Below are positions 35,852 to 46,209 of a stretch of DNA of 64,000 bases, piece by piece (positions within the stretch are counted from its first letter, which is position 1; each line of letters starts with the position of its first letter). The notes beneath the pieces were generated by a model. It was not told the origin of the DNA. It did no database searches and saw nothing but the letters and a program-made list of their open reading frames with translations. Source of the stretch: Hedera helix (taxonomy: Eukaryota; Streptophyta; Magnoliopsida; Apiales; Araliaceae); assembly GCA_947179155.2 (NCBI GenBank), contig OX359282.1, positions 24,100,510 to 24,164,509 of the forward strand, read 5' to 3'. The position numbers and the translations under genes are program-made.

Positions 35852-36762
35852 TAAAAAATTACACGTAAACAACATGGGTCACACTTTTAGTATTGACGTC
35901 ATTTTTCTGTTTTATGGGTATTGCAGTCGTTATGTTTTCACATGCAAATTGATTTGGGCAGGAAATCACAAGGACGGTTCAGATTCATTCTAATTGATTT
36001 GTAAGTTATTTTAGGTTGTAAAGAATCTTTAGGTAATATAGTATTTTTGAAATTTTAATCTACGTCGTACCCTCAGGTACGAACAATTACATGTCATCAC
36101 TTTGGTGTTTTTGCAGGCTATATCGAGAGCAATTATTGTAGTAGACTCTGACTCATGGTATGAGAATATTTTGTCCAATTTCAAGAAAAAATATAGAAAA
36201 AAAATATTATGGTGATGCGATTTAGTTAGTGTTATGACAATACCTTTTTGTTTGGACTTAGAGGGCTCATTTTATATTTTTGTGTATATATGCAAAAACC
36301 TTTCTTTTTGATTTTAACATCTTCTTTTTTTTCCCTCATTGGATCCCACCAAATGACTTGCAGTACTACCTTTTTTCCACATGAAATACTGTTCATGGAT
36401 GATACTGGAGACAAATAAATGCTGCTAAACTTCTCATTTCGTTTTGTCAATAAAGGAAATGTGTGTGGGATATCCGAAAATACTATATTACACAAATTTG
36501 AGCCCGCTATCGTCAATTAATTAATTGTTCAAACCTGCCAATAACTAATTTTAAGTTGGGAATGAGTAACAAACTAATGTTTACTTCAAAAAAAATTATG
36601 ACTAGATTGAGTATCAATTTTTTGTATTAATGGTTAAACTCTCAGTTCTATTATAAAACTGAAAGTCCACAACAGTTTAAAATTTTTCAATCGAAAATAT
36701 TGAATACAATACTCAACTGTTATATTAATTGTACCGTGCCTTCAGGCACGGATTATCCCTGG
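35589..36762 (+). mobile_element. non-autonomous Helitron, 1,174 bp
   Basis: The element begins TCTATAATATAAAACAGAG and ends with a hairpin CCGTGCC-TTCA-GGCACGG (36734-36751), then ATTATCCCTGG, giving TC...CTRR ends with the hairpin 11 nt before the 3' end. It sits between A (35588) and T (36763). Copy B has the uninterrupted site at 59333|59334 (gaaaaa|tcaatagat). No Rep/helicase gene is present. The interior has repeated 'caacatccaacgg' near the 5' end, a poly-C run, an (AAT)n tract (35815-35850) and a second short hairpin 'cgtaccctcaggtacg' (36066-36081). Confidence 0.9.
35815..35850. repeat. (AAT)n microsatellite in the Helitron
   Basis: About ten uninterrupted AAT units are seen, and a poly-C run of roughly 15 lies about 80 bp upstream. 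Confidence 0.85.
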
Positions 36763-37780
36763 TCACTAGATAAAAAAAGAATGGTGCAACCAAACAGTGG
36801 GCATAATGCTTTCTAAATGTGAGACTGAGTTAGTCCTAGTGTTTAAAAAAGATTTAAACTTATTCTAACTTCTTGTCCTAATATTCCAAGATTTGATGAA
36901 GACTGATAAATGCTGTCACCAACATTTTTCAATAGATAAATGGTTTACCGGGAAATTTGCGTTCGGCCAGTGGTCATTATTGGAGCAAAATGTTTTAATA
37001 ATTAATCTTCTTTCAGGATCTCTATGTACAAAAGTGGATTAATTAGTAGGTAGAGGTACTAGGGCGAGAAACACATGAGCCAGTTTAGTCATCTAATTAT
37101 ATGGATATATTTAGCTACATTAACCGCAGCTAAAGAAGACTAATGACAAAGAAAATTGACATTCGACATATATATGACAAGGATAAAAAGGGACTCTTTT
37201 TGTCCGTCAAAATGAGTATTGTTTTTGAACTGTCTATAAAAATGAGTTGTGTTAATATAACATAGAGTTGTATTTTATATGACCATTCTTATGAAAGTAT
37301 TATTCATATGTAATTATTTGCTATACTTATTCAACTCACTTTTATAAATTTGCGCAAATATACCATCCAATTTAAACTATCTGAAATCAAAGTTTCCTTT
37401 TGCCCTATCTATGCACACACAAACAAGAAGAGGAAAGAAGATGGCATTTTGCTAATTAAGATTCCAAAATCTATCCTCTATCCCTCTCTCGTGTGTGTGT
37501 GCATATATATATATAGTGACGAAGCCTGAGTTTTTACTCAATAGGGTCAAAATATTTTATAAATAATTTAGTGAAGGTGTGGGGGACAGTGCACTTGAGC
37601 TAATTTTTTTTAATAGTTTTGCACTTTCTGATTAAATATATAAAATATGTATTTAGTTACTATAATAATACAATAAATAGTAACATTATATATAAACACC
37701 TTATTGACCACTAATATGTTTTTCTAATCACAAATTTGTTCCATAATACTTAATTTTTTAATTGTTTTAAAAAATAATAA

Positions 37781-38033
37781 TCCATCTGTTATAAATTATA
37801 TGATCATTTTTTACTTTTGAAAGTCAATTTGAGATATTTTAAAACTCAAAATTTAGATAATTTAATTTCTAAAATAAAAAAACTTGTAATGAATAATACT
37901 TCTAAATAGTTTACAATATTCATCATTGTATTGATTAAAATTAAAATAATTTAAGTTAATTTTGAGTTCAAAAATTTCTTAAGTTGACTTTAAAAAGTCA
38001 ACAATGGTCAAATAATATGAAACAAAGAAAGTA
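37781..38033. mobile_element. Stowaway-like MITE, decayed, copy A
   Basis: The left end 'tccatctgttataaattata' + 'tgatca' and right end 'tggtcaaataatatgaaaca' + 'aagaaagta' are recognisable Stowaway-type TIRs (CTCCCTCCGTTCC...). The same element is in copy B (62891-63143), so it predates the duplication. Confidence 0.6.
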
Positions 38034-38263
38034 TAAATTAAAATATTATTTATTTGAATAAGATTAAAGAGAGATGCATATATAAAAGAGTAGGAGAGAT
38101 ATATGTTTGAAAAAATAATAAAAAATTTAATTTGACCCCATACATTATAAAATTTGTATAATTTCAATAAAGTCGATTTATATATTACACATAATTTTAT
38201 TTTTTTTAAATTTATCATGTAAATATTTTTTTAGTGGGATCAATTGACCCCACTCCTCTTAAC

Positions 38264-38301
<38 letters not shown>

Positions 38302-38530
38302 GCTCAAGGACATACCTTCTTAAAGAGCATACCAAGCATACTCTCTTTAGCGATGGACAGAGCGTTGGTTTGATCAATCGCCATAGGTTCGTCCGTCACT
38401 ATAGCTTCTAACGACGGACAAACATATAGCGACGGACGAACCTATGGCGACGGACCAAACCGTCGCCCCATCCGTCGCTAAAGGGAGTATGCTTGGTATG
38501 TTTTTTAAAAATGTATGCCCTTGAACCAAG

Positions 38531-38580
<50 letters not shown>
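38264..38580. mobile_element. foldback element inside a (TA)n microsatellite, number 2
   Basis: (TA)n at 38264-38280 followed by (GA)n, and (AT)n at 38533-38580, enclose a 230-bp hairpin-forming insert. Left GGCTCAAGGACATACC...AGAGCATACCAAGCATACTC pairs with right ...GAGTATGCTTGGTATG...GCCCTTGAACC. The interior repeats AGCGACGGA/TCCGTCGCT. Copy B has only (TA)n at the same place (about 63390-63408). Confidence 0.8.
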
Positions 38581-38584
<4 letters not shown>

Positions 38585-38742
38585 CTCCTCTTGCATTGTA
38601 TTATTGTATTAATTAGACTGCTTATGTATAATTTTAAATAATTTTTTGCATAAAAGTAAAACATAGATAAAAGATAATATAGGAATTTAATGTTGTCACT
38701 TAAATTATGTAAGAGAACGATAGATAGAAAGAGGGTAAGAGA

Positions 38743-39094
38743 TAGGGGTGTTCAAACTTTTCGATTTTTTACCGAACCGATCGGTATCGGTTTTTTATAT
38801 TTTTCGGTACTGGTAGTGGTATGAACATTTTTGAATTTCGTTAAATTCGGTATACCGAAAGAACCGAATTACATAATATAATAATAAATTTATACTAATT
38901 ATTATATAATTAATAATAATTATATATATTGCTAATCGGTAAAAATCGAAAATCGAACCTAAAAAACCGAACCGAATTTGTACCGAACCGGTAATTCGGT
39001 TCGGTTTTCGGTTCTTGTTTTAGCGGTAATTTCGATTCGGTACCGGTTTGATTTTTTTGATACCGGTTCGATTTTTTACCGATTGACACCCCTA
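38743..39094. mobile_element. hAT-type MITE, 352 bp, with 8-bp target duplication
   Basis: The ends TAGGGGTGTTCAA and, in reverse, TAGGGGTGTCAATCGG are inverted repeats. GTAAGAGA flanks both sides (38735-38742 and 39095-39102). Copy B has the empty site as GGACGAGA (63562-63569). The interior is a set of 'accgaa'/'ttcggt' repeats. There is no coding capacity. Confidence 0.88.
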
Positions 39095-39535
39095 GTAAGA
39101 GAGATACATGGACTAAGTTGAAAAAATAATGTGAAAATGAGAAAAGTTGGAGATAAAAGTGAAAAAGTGATTTCTTTTGCATTATATAATACTTTAACTA
39201 CTGAAATTGCCAAAACAACTATATACTTAAGAATTTAAAATTGAAAGATAAAATATCATCAACGTTTTAAGAGTTAAAACACTTTTACCAAATGATTGCC
39301 TAGTGATAATTAATATATTTTCTTTCATGATCTCTAATCTATCTTCGAGTAAAATCACTACAAACGCTACATAATAAAACATGTTTCTTCTGACAAAAAT
39401 TTCTCTCAACTCTTCCCCTTTTAAGTTATTCTAGGGTCTATGACTGAATAATAGGCCTAAAATTAAATTATAATAAAGCAAGTTCTTAAAACTAAAAAGG
39501 GAGAGGGTTGTACTTATAAAGGAGTCATCCTCAGA

Positions 39536-40720
39536 TTTATTAATATAAATAAAATTTAGATATGTAAAAGGCATATAAAGTGACCATACATAAGTCCAAG
39601 TTTATTTAAGGTCACTAACCCAAAATTAGATTTTAATTTAAAACTTTAAAAGCACATTTTTATTGTTCTTCTCACTCCTATCTTTATCTACTTTGTTTTC
39701 CTATAATTTCTGCTTCATCAGGCATACTAAATTAAGTTTCAACCCTTGAAAGTGTCATACCTAAGTTATGCATATATAACGGATTCGGTTAGTATAGAAT
39801 TAACTTTATGGTAAGTTGGATAATGGACCAATACAATGCTGACACGTAGTTCGGGGGTGTTCTCTCTCTCTCTCTCTCTCTTTGCGTGTCAATACTGTAT
39901 TAATCTATTGTCCAATTTCATGGTAACCGGATTCATATATAACCCACTTATGTAAGACAACTACAATTATTGTTGAAATTTATTTAGCAAATAACAATGG
40001 TGGTTTTCCCTTCAATTCATGCATAGAATTGGACAAATGTAATCTCTCTAAATCACATCGCTTCTCTCTTCTCTCTCTGCATTCTTCATTATCGATACAA
40101 ATTTCAAATTCGTAGTAAAGACTCTTTATCCAATATATAATTTAGACTTATTTTTTGGTCATTCAAATTATTAATCATTGATTCATCATAATATATAGTT
40201 TCACAATAGAATATAAAAGAAAAAAAAAATTAAGGATATACATATTCCAATAAATTATATATAGACTTAATAAGTTAATTAACCTTTTGGGCCAACATGT
40301 AATTTCATATGTAATATTATAATGGCCACGCTCCAAGATCTTTTAATGTTGTAAGGTTTTGATCAAGCTTTGGAATAAGCACATATGATCGACTTTAGCA
40401 CCTTAATAAAAGTATGATGGATTAAAAAAGATTTATTTGAAAAAATTATGGGAGTCTTTGTGTTTGTATTTGCACAACCCTGTAAAGTAAATGCATATTA
40501 AAGGGAATAAGTATAACTGTATAATATTCAAACATTACATCCATCTTAATTATTAAAAAGTGGGTCATGCCATTAAAATTCGTGTCATACTCCACTTTTT
40601 AACGGTTAAGATAGATGTATTGTTTGATTTTGTATTTAGCGATAATTATTGTTCTGATAGTATAATTATTGTCTTGTCATTATCAATAGTCTTAATTTTA
40701 TGAATAAAATTTAGTAATGA
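39536..40720. other. non-coding sequence between duplicated blocks
   Basis: AT-rich sequence with a (CT)n tract near 39861-39882. It is probably the continuation of the duplication beyond what copy B shows in this window. I see no gene. Confidence 0.4.
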
Positions 40721-41357
40721 AAAGATTAAAAAAATTAAATCTGCACTGTCCGATTTTCTATAGACGACCATATATATTTGTTGGAATAGTGATATAGCAA
40801 AAATATATATAAATCATAGCTTTCGTTCTTTTTAATTCAACAAAAAAGTCAATTCTAACAACCCATCCTCCAAGAATTTTAAAAAATCAAGTCATAGATA
40901 AGAAAAAGATCAGCATGTCACCAAACGGCTAAACTTTTTACATTCAAAATATTTCTTTTTTAGTATCTTTCGAGATCTGTTCGAATAAGTAGCTAATACA
41001 GCTTCCTGTCGTTGAACCAACAAAATATAGCTTCGTGCTGTCCTATATTCAAATCTATATATGAAGCACTATTCACCCGGTGGCTGCACGTTACAAAATT
41101 AAGTAAGTGTGATTATGGATGATTAAACAATACAATAGTATATGATTATGGGATTATTAAATCATTTAATATGCGCAAGTCTTCCTCAAAGACTATAGTT
41201 GTTAATTTAGCAAAAAGAGAAAAGAAAAAAAGAGACTATAGTTGTTATGATACTACTTGTTTATACAAAGTAAAAAGGGCATTACAAAAGTATTTCCATC
41301 AAAATTAGTGGTTAGGCTTTCAAACTTGACATGGTTGATCATTAATTATTGAAGATG
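40721..41357. repeat. duplicated block c (partner 55095-55710)
   Basis: Shared stretches include 'aatcatagctttc', 'aacccatcctccaagaattt', 'agatcagcatgtcacc' and 'gcactattcacccggtggct'. It is non-coding. Relative to block A/B the order differs between the two halves of the window (A then c; c' then B). Confidence 0.85.
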
Positions 41358-41590
41358 ATATATATATATATATATATATATAGAAAAAATTTTAAAAGCG
41401 AACTTTAAAAAGCGAACTAAAGACGAATCGTCGTCTTTGGTATCTATGGCGACGGTTCGACTCGTCGTCATATAGTGTATGGCTATGGCTACGGGTCGAA
41501 CCGTCGTCATAGATACCAAAGACGACGGTTCGTCTTTGGTTCGCTTTTTAAGGTTCGCTGGAGAAGGGGACTATATATATATATATATAT
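41358..41590. mobile_element. foldback element inside a (TA)n microsatellite, number 3
   Basis: (TA)n at 41358-41382 and 41572-41590 flank a 189-bp insert. The arms are AGCGAAC-TTTAAAAA-GCGAACTAAAGACGA... and its reverse, with interior 'ggtatctatggcgacggttcg' pairing with 'cgaaccgtcgtcatagatac'. The duplicate block c' has only a short 'gatatatatgt' at this place (about 55707). Each end has the doubled motif GCGAAC around a T/A-rich spacer. Confidence 0.8.
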
Positions 41591-42244
41591 TGATCCATTA
41601 ACTAGGCCCATTTCGTCGGAATTAATATATTTTCGACGGAATTTTTCATCGAAAATTCAGTCGAATATAACCTGGTCGGGAATAATTCCATCGAAAAATT
41701 GGTCGAAAATAATTAACTCCGACGGACTTATTACCAATGAAAGGTCTGTCGATGATAAGTTATTTTCGATTTTATTTTCAATGGGCATATACGTCGGAGA
41801 TACAAGTGCCACGTGTCACATTCTGGTTTGTTAGTGAGTTATTATTTTCGACGGAATATTCCGTTGAATGTAAGCTAATTCCATCGAAGTTATGTTGTCA
41901 CGTGTCTCACCTGGAATGGGCTAAAAACTTTTATTTCCGACTGAATTTCCGTTAAAAATACCTTATTCCGTTAGAATGAAATAAGACATTTTTTAAATAA
42001 AAAAAAATTAATTTTACAGTAACCAAGATTTTTACACCACATTTTGTACGTGTACCTATTTTCATTCCCAATAACACATACATATAAAATAACTTACAAT
42101 AAATAAAGTAACACAAATGTTTTAAATCCCAATAATAACACATAAATGTAAACTAACTTGCGATATATAAACTAACACAACTTTCAATCCCAACAATAAC
42201 AATACATATAAACTAAGTTACGATGTACAATGTAACTACAACTA

Positions 42245-42290
<46 letters not shown>

Positions 42291-42485
42291 TACACCTATA
42301 ACTATAACTGTCTATGACTATATATATATCATCGACATTATCAGCGAGCTCGTCAGAAAGGCCCTGCTTGGCATTTTTATCCCGTTCATACACAAAAAAT
42401 ATATACAATGTAAGAAAATCATTGAGAATTACAAAAACAACTAATTAAATATGGTTGAATTTACGTAACATGCAAATAGTACAAC

Positions 42486-42830
42486 TTAAAATAGATAAAA
42501 TACCTGAGTAGTCGGGAGCTGACTCAGTATCGGGCCAAAAGCCTTCGTAAATAAGGTAACCATCATCTGTACCACCTTGCCATGTATCACGACGAACTGT
42601 TCCAGAGTAATACACATACTCTCGGCGGTGGTCCCAGATACAACATTCAGCGTAAGCTGATGAAGGCACGCACAACTTGGCAAGTCCTGACGACAGAATA
42701 TCGGATTCGTATGAAACGTCTTCGACACCGTCGTCAAGATCCTCTGGAATAGCTGGTCGTCCAAGCCAACGTCTGAATGAGATAATCCAACAGATGCGCT
42801 CGGACGCTGACTCTGGCTAAAGCCTATGAA
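42486..42830 (-). pseudogene. CACTA second-ORF exon (C-terminal side)
   Basis: The minus strand encodes GFSQSQRPSASVGLSHSDVG, then LDDQLFQRILTTVSKTFHTN ... VVIHGKVVQMMVTLF ... AFGPILSQLPTTQ. It resembles the low-conservation tails of plant TnpA-like (Ptta/En/Spm-type) proteins. The gene is broken by the gypsy insertion upstream. Confidence 0.5.
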
Positions 42831-42949
42831 AATAAAAATAACTTTACACTATTAATTTTTGAAGTGATATAAAAATTATGAAATAACTTATAACATTGTA
42901 ACTACTAATTACCTCTAGGTAATGTATATATATGTTGGTACCTTTAGCA

Positions 42950-43140
42950 TCCCCAACATTCGATACTTGTTGGTACTGTTGTTAAGGGATCCTGAGATGC
43001 CACCCAAAGAATCATCTCCTCATCTCGAGATAAGATAATCTGGGGCGGAAGGGTGGAAGAATCTAACGTCTCGAAATCTCTCTTAGCAGTCCGCAACTCA
43101 GTTACACGTTGGTCCCGAAAATTCTGAACTTGGCCCTGTA
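42950..43140 (-). pseudogene. CACTA second-ORF exon (coiled-coil part)
   Basis: The minus strand encodes LQGQVQNFRDQRVTELRTAK then RDFETLDSSTLPPQIILSRD and EEMILWVASQDP. It is polar and helix-prone. The gypsy target site is at or just before its putative splice acceptor ('attacag'). Confidence 0.5.
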
Positions 43141-43145
43141 ATCTA
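43141..43145. repeat. target-site duplication ATCTA, left
   Basis: ATCTA precedes the 5' LTR and is repeated at 52442-52446 after the 3' LTR, marking the insertion of the gypsy element. Confidence 0.95.
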
Positions 43146-43551
43146 TGTAAGACCCCGAATTTTATGAAATACAAAATTTAATTTTTCTCCATATATTTTT
43201 TTTTTGAAACAGTAAGTGGTTAAATTAACAAAATTGAAAGTTAAGGATGTTATGTGCAAAATTTATTTTGTCGGACAATATTCGCTTTGTCGGGGAATAT
43301 TCGTTTGGTCGGGGAATATTCGTGTCGTACGACGGCGCCGAAATAATAAATTATTGGTGGACCCCACAACGGAATATTTGTCGGATATAGAAAACGACAG
43401 AAGTAACATTTTTAAATAAAAATAGTCAACGGAACTGTTAAAATACCGGTGATAAAAGAATAGTAGCATACGGTAGTTTATGGTATTTTCTGTAGCACAC
43501 GGTACTCTACAGTAACACACGGTATTGCATAGTGTCTCATATTATTGGTCT

Positions 43552-43840
43552 GATAATTGACACCGTAACTGTTACGCATCATTTCATCGATAATTGTCAC
43601 TGCATAATATTTTATATTATCAATTCAATAATTGTTGTTACACAGTATTTTGCATTATTGATTTAATAATTGTCATTACACTGTATTTTATATCATTGAG
43701 TCAATAATTGTTGTTGCACTGTTTTTAAAATTATTGAACCTAATAATTGTCACAGTAACATATGCACAGTAATTCACATTATTGAATCAATAATTGTCAT
43801 TACACAGTAACGTATGCTTTATTTTACATTATTGTTATCT
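43552..43840 (+). repeat. degenerate ~60-bp tandem repeat in the LTR U3
   Basis: About five diverged units carry 'aataattgtcattacacagt' and 'attttacattattgaatcaa'. The array occurs again in the 3' LTR (about 49983-50271) and in the old LTR at the window start. Confidence 0.65.
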
Positions 43841-43959
43841 CTATTATGATGTTATTTAAACAGTTGTATTTCATTAATTTATTGACTGGATATCTAAGAG
43901 CTAACTATACTGTATTTATAACAATTAGTCATAATAATTGAATTGATAAAGTTATTTGT

Positions 43960-44205
43960 TTATAATATAAAGTTAGGTGATTATTAGGTGATATGAAATG
44001 AATGGTGTAGATTAAAGTGTGAATTATTGTTGAATAATTGAATTGATTTGTTTATAATATAAAGTTAGGTGATTATTAGGTGATATGAAATGAATGGTGT
44101 AGATTAAAGTGTGAATTATTGTTGAATAATTAAATTGATTTGTTTATAATATAAAGTTAGGTGATTATTAGGTGATATGAAATGAATGGTGTAGATTAAA
44201 GATAA
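43960..44205 (+). repeat. three-copy 92-bp tandem repeat in the LTR
   Basis: 'aaagttaggtgattattagg' starts at 43969, 44061 and 44153, a spacing of exactly 92 bp, with near-identical units. It is just upstream of the TATA box, so it may act as a U3 enhancer. It is present in the 3' LTR as well. Confidence 0.85.
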
Positions 44206-44621
44206 TATAATATTTGAAATGGATGGTGTAGATTAAAAGATGATCTTTAAATGAATGGTTTAGATTAAATGAATGATAAGATTTTTGGCTATAAATAGAA
44301 GCCTTAACTTAAGGATTTTTCATAAACTTCCTTACTTGTTCTTTCTTTCTCTCTCTAAATACTTCTTGTGAAAGTTCTCTCTAAGTGTGCTTAAGTCATC
44401 TTGAGTATTTGTGAAGATCTATAAGTATACGTGTACTGTTCAAGTTAATCAACCTCATTTAAATCAATATCCAGTCACGTGTTGAGGTAAGGGATACCAT
44501 CTTTTTCATCTTCCATTATTCAAACGTACTATGGTAAGGGATTATCATTATTTGATTCTCGATAATAATATTGTTTCTTCCTTACTCATAAGACGTGCCT
44601 TTTATTTCCATGTATTAAATT

Positions 44622-44815
44622 GTGGGAATAACCTTACGGAGCGGATTGCCGCCTGTTGGTGAATAACCTTTCGTATTCATTCATTATTAATCTCTGAGAA
44701 TAACCTTACGGAGCGGATTGCCGCCTGTTTGGTGAATAACTCTTTATACTCAAATTCTATTAAATTGTGGGAATAACCTTACGGAGCGGATTGCCGCCTG
44801 TTGGTGAATAACCCT
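44622..44815 (+). repeat. three-copy ~72-bp repeat with GC-rich core in the LTR
   Basis: The core CCTTACGGAGCGGATTGCCG + CCTGTTGGTGAATAA is present at 44632, 44704 and 44777, spaced 72 and 73 bp. The part GCGG-ATTG-CCGC can fold into a small hairpin. The GC-rich core is fully kept while spacers vary. It lies downstream of the TATA box, thus in the transcribed part. Confidence 0.85.
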
Positions 44816-46012
44816 TTGTATTAATTTCCTTCACCTTTTGTTAATCAAACCTGCTACGGTAAGGGATATTATTTTCTTTCATACTCCTAAATCGAAATTT
44901 ATTATGGAACTATTGCTTCTATAATTCCTGAAAATATTATATGTTCCATAATAGTTGAACTTCATTATTTCAACTGAACCTTCCTATTTACGTGAACCTT
45001 TCTATTGAATTGTAACCGTTATTCTGAACTGTGAATCTTGAATATCATTTTTAAATTTCACTCCACATCATGTTGACAATTTGGACATTATTTGAATCTG
45101 TACAAAGTAAACTTCCGATACTTATTGTTATCCTATTTCTTCTGTTCATCATTTATATCATTCTAATCATCCAAAAATCAAGCTGTTGTGAATATCTGTG
45201 GCCGGGGGCACAGATGTGATATATTTGTTGAACAGATGATAGGTTAAAGGCGATATAATAGGTTAAAGGCGATACATCTGTTCGGTGTCTTTTATGGCAC
45301 GTGGTGAATGTTCTCTTTGGCCCGTAGTGCAAAGATGAACTGTTGTTTGGTATGATTATGACCAAAGGCTGAATCTGGTATAATCATGACCGTTGGTGCT
45401 ATATTGAATATCTTTGGCCCGTAGTACAAAGATGAACTGTTGATGTGCATGATTATGATCAGGAACTGTGAATTTGTATTATCTTGACTAATGATATTTC
45501 AGATGATAAAAGTTGATGATGTTTTTCCTAAAAAGAGAACCGAGTGGACATTATAGTCTGCATTATTCTTCTAATAGATTACTCATTCCGCTGCTATTAT
45601 TGATCTGAACGTTGTTTAAGAATTTAACTGCAGTTTTTGATATAAACCTTGTAGTCTATTGTATTCTATCAAGAACTCAACTGTTGAAGACTAATGATAA
45701 TTTATTCGTCATTATCTTAGTCATGATATTCTTTACTGGGCTATTTGAGCTCACCCTTTCTTTTGTTCCATTGTTTTTCAACAGGAGATGAAAACATAAC
45801 AGGGTCTAGCCGGGGAATGGAGTGAGGGTCCGAGGAATAGTTATCATAGTCTTCACGTTTTGTAAAATAGTGTGGCAATAATAGTGAAGACTTAGTTGTG
45901 TATTATTATACACTGTATTGTTGTACGTTGTGCTTTGTTGTAATAATTTTGTTGTAGTATTTTGACGACTCAAGTTTGGGCTGTGTGGGCTCAGATTTGG
46001 GGGCGTCACAGT

Positions 46013-46024
46013 TGGCATCAGAGC
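46013..46024 (+). other. primer-binding site (tRNA-Met type)
   Basis: TGGCATCAGAGC lies two bases after the 5' LTR. It differs by one base from TGGTATCAGAGC, the initiator-Met tRNA complement used by many plant elements. Confidence 0.85.
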
Positions 46025-46209
46025 TTAGGGATATGGTCTTTAATGGAGATCTGGGGTAGAACTAGGAGGGGAGAGACGAATAGAATCAGTCACTAGTGTG
46101 TCCTACCTAAAATAGATTTTATTATCTAATGAGTCGATTTGAATGTAGGAACATGAAGTGATGAGTCAGTTTATTTGAACTAACATTTATTTTGTGACCA
46201 CAGTTAATT

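Larger units (their letters stand above)
34856..39535. repeat. segmental duplication, copy A
   Basis: From 'ttgggtaataagttaaacat' to at least 'gagtcatcctca' this aligns with 58606-64000. Copy A carries three insertions absent from B (35589-36762, the foldback at 38264-38580 and 38743-39094), and B carries one absent from A (59984-62472). The shared core is about 2.9 kb and only a few percent diverged by eye. I find no gene in the core. Open frames are short and not conserved between copies. Confidence 0.9.
41591..43145 (-). mobile_element. CACTA (En/Spm-like) fragment, downstream part
   Basis: 41610-41990 has many copies of TTTCGACGGAAT / CCGTCGAAAAT in both orientations, the subterminal repeats of plant CACTA elements, but no CACTA terminus is present. 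41990-42480 is AT-rich with an (AT)n run (42249-42289). The coding parts follow on the minus strand. The other half of the element is at 52442-53938, beyond the gypsy insertion. Confidence 0.7.
43146..46010 (+). repeat. 5' LTR, 2,865 bp
   Basis: It begins TGTAAGACCCCGAATTT and ends GGGGGCGTCACA. A TATA box lies at 44290 (TATAAATAG) with transcription probably starting about 30 bp on. Three internal repeat arrays are listed separately. Open frames inside it are shadows. Confidence 0.95.

Noticed and set aside
36232..36516. 94-residue minus-strand frame inside the Helitron
   Set aside because: No recognisable domain, AT-biased composition, and no sign that it is a captured gene.
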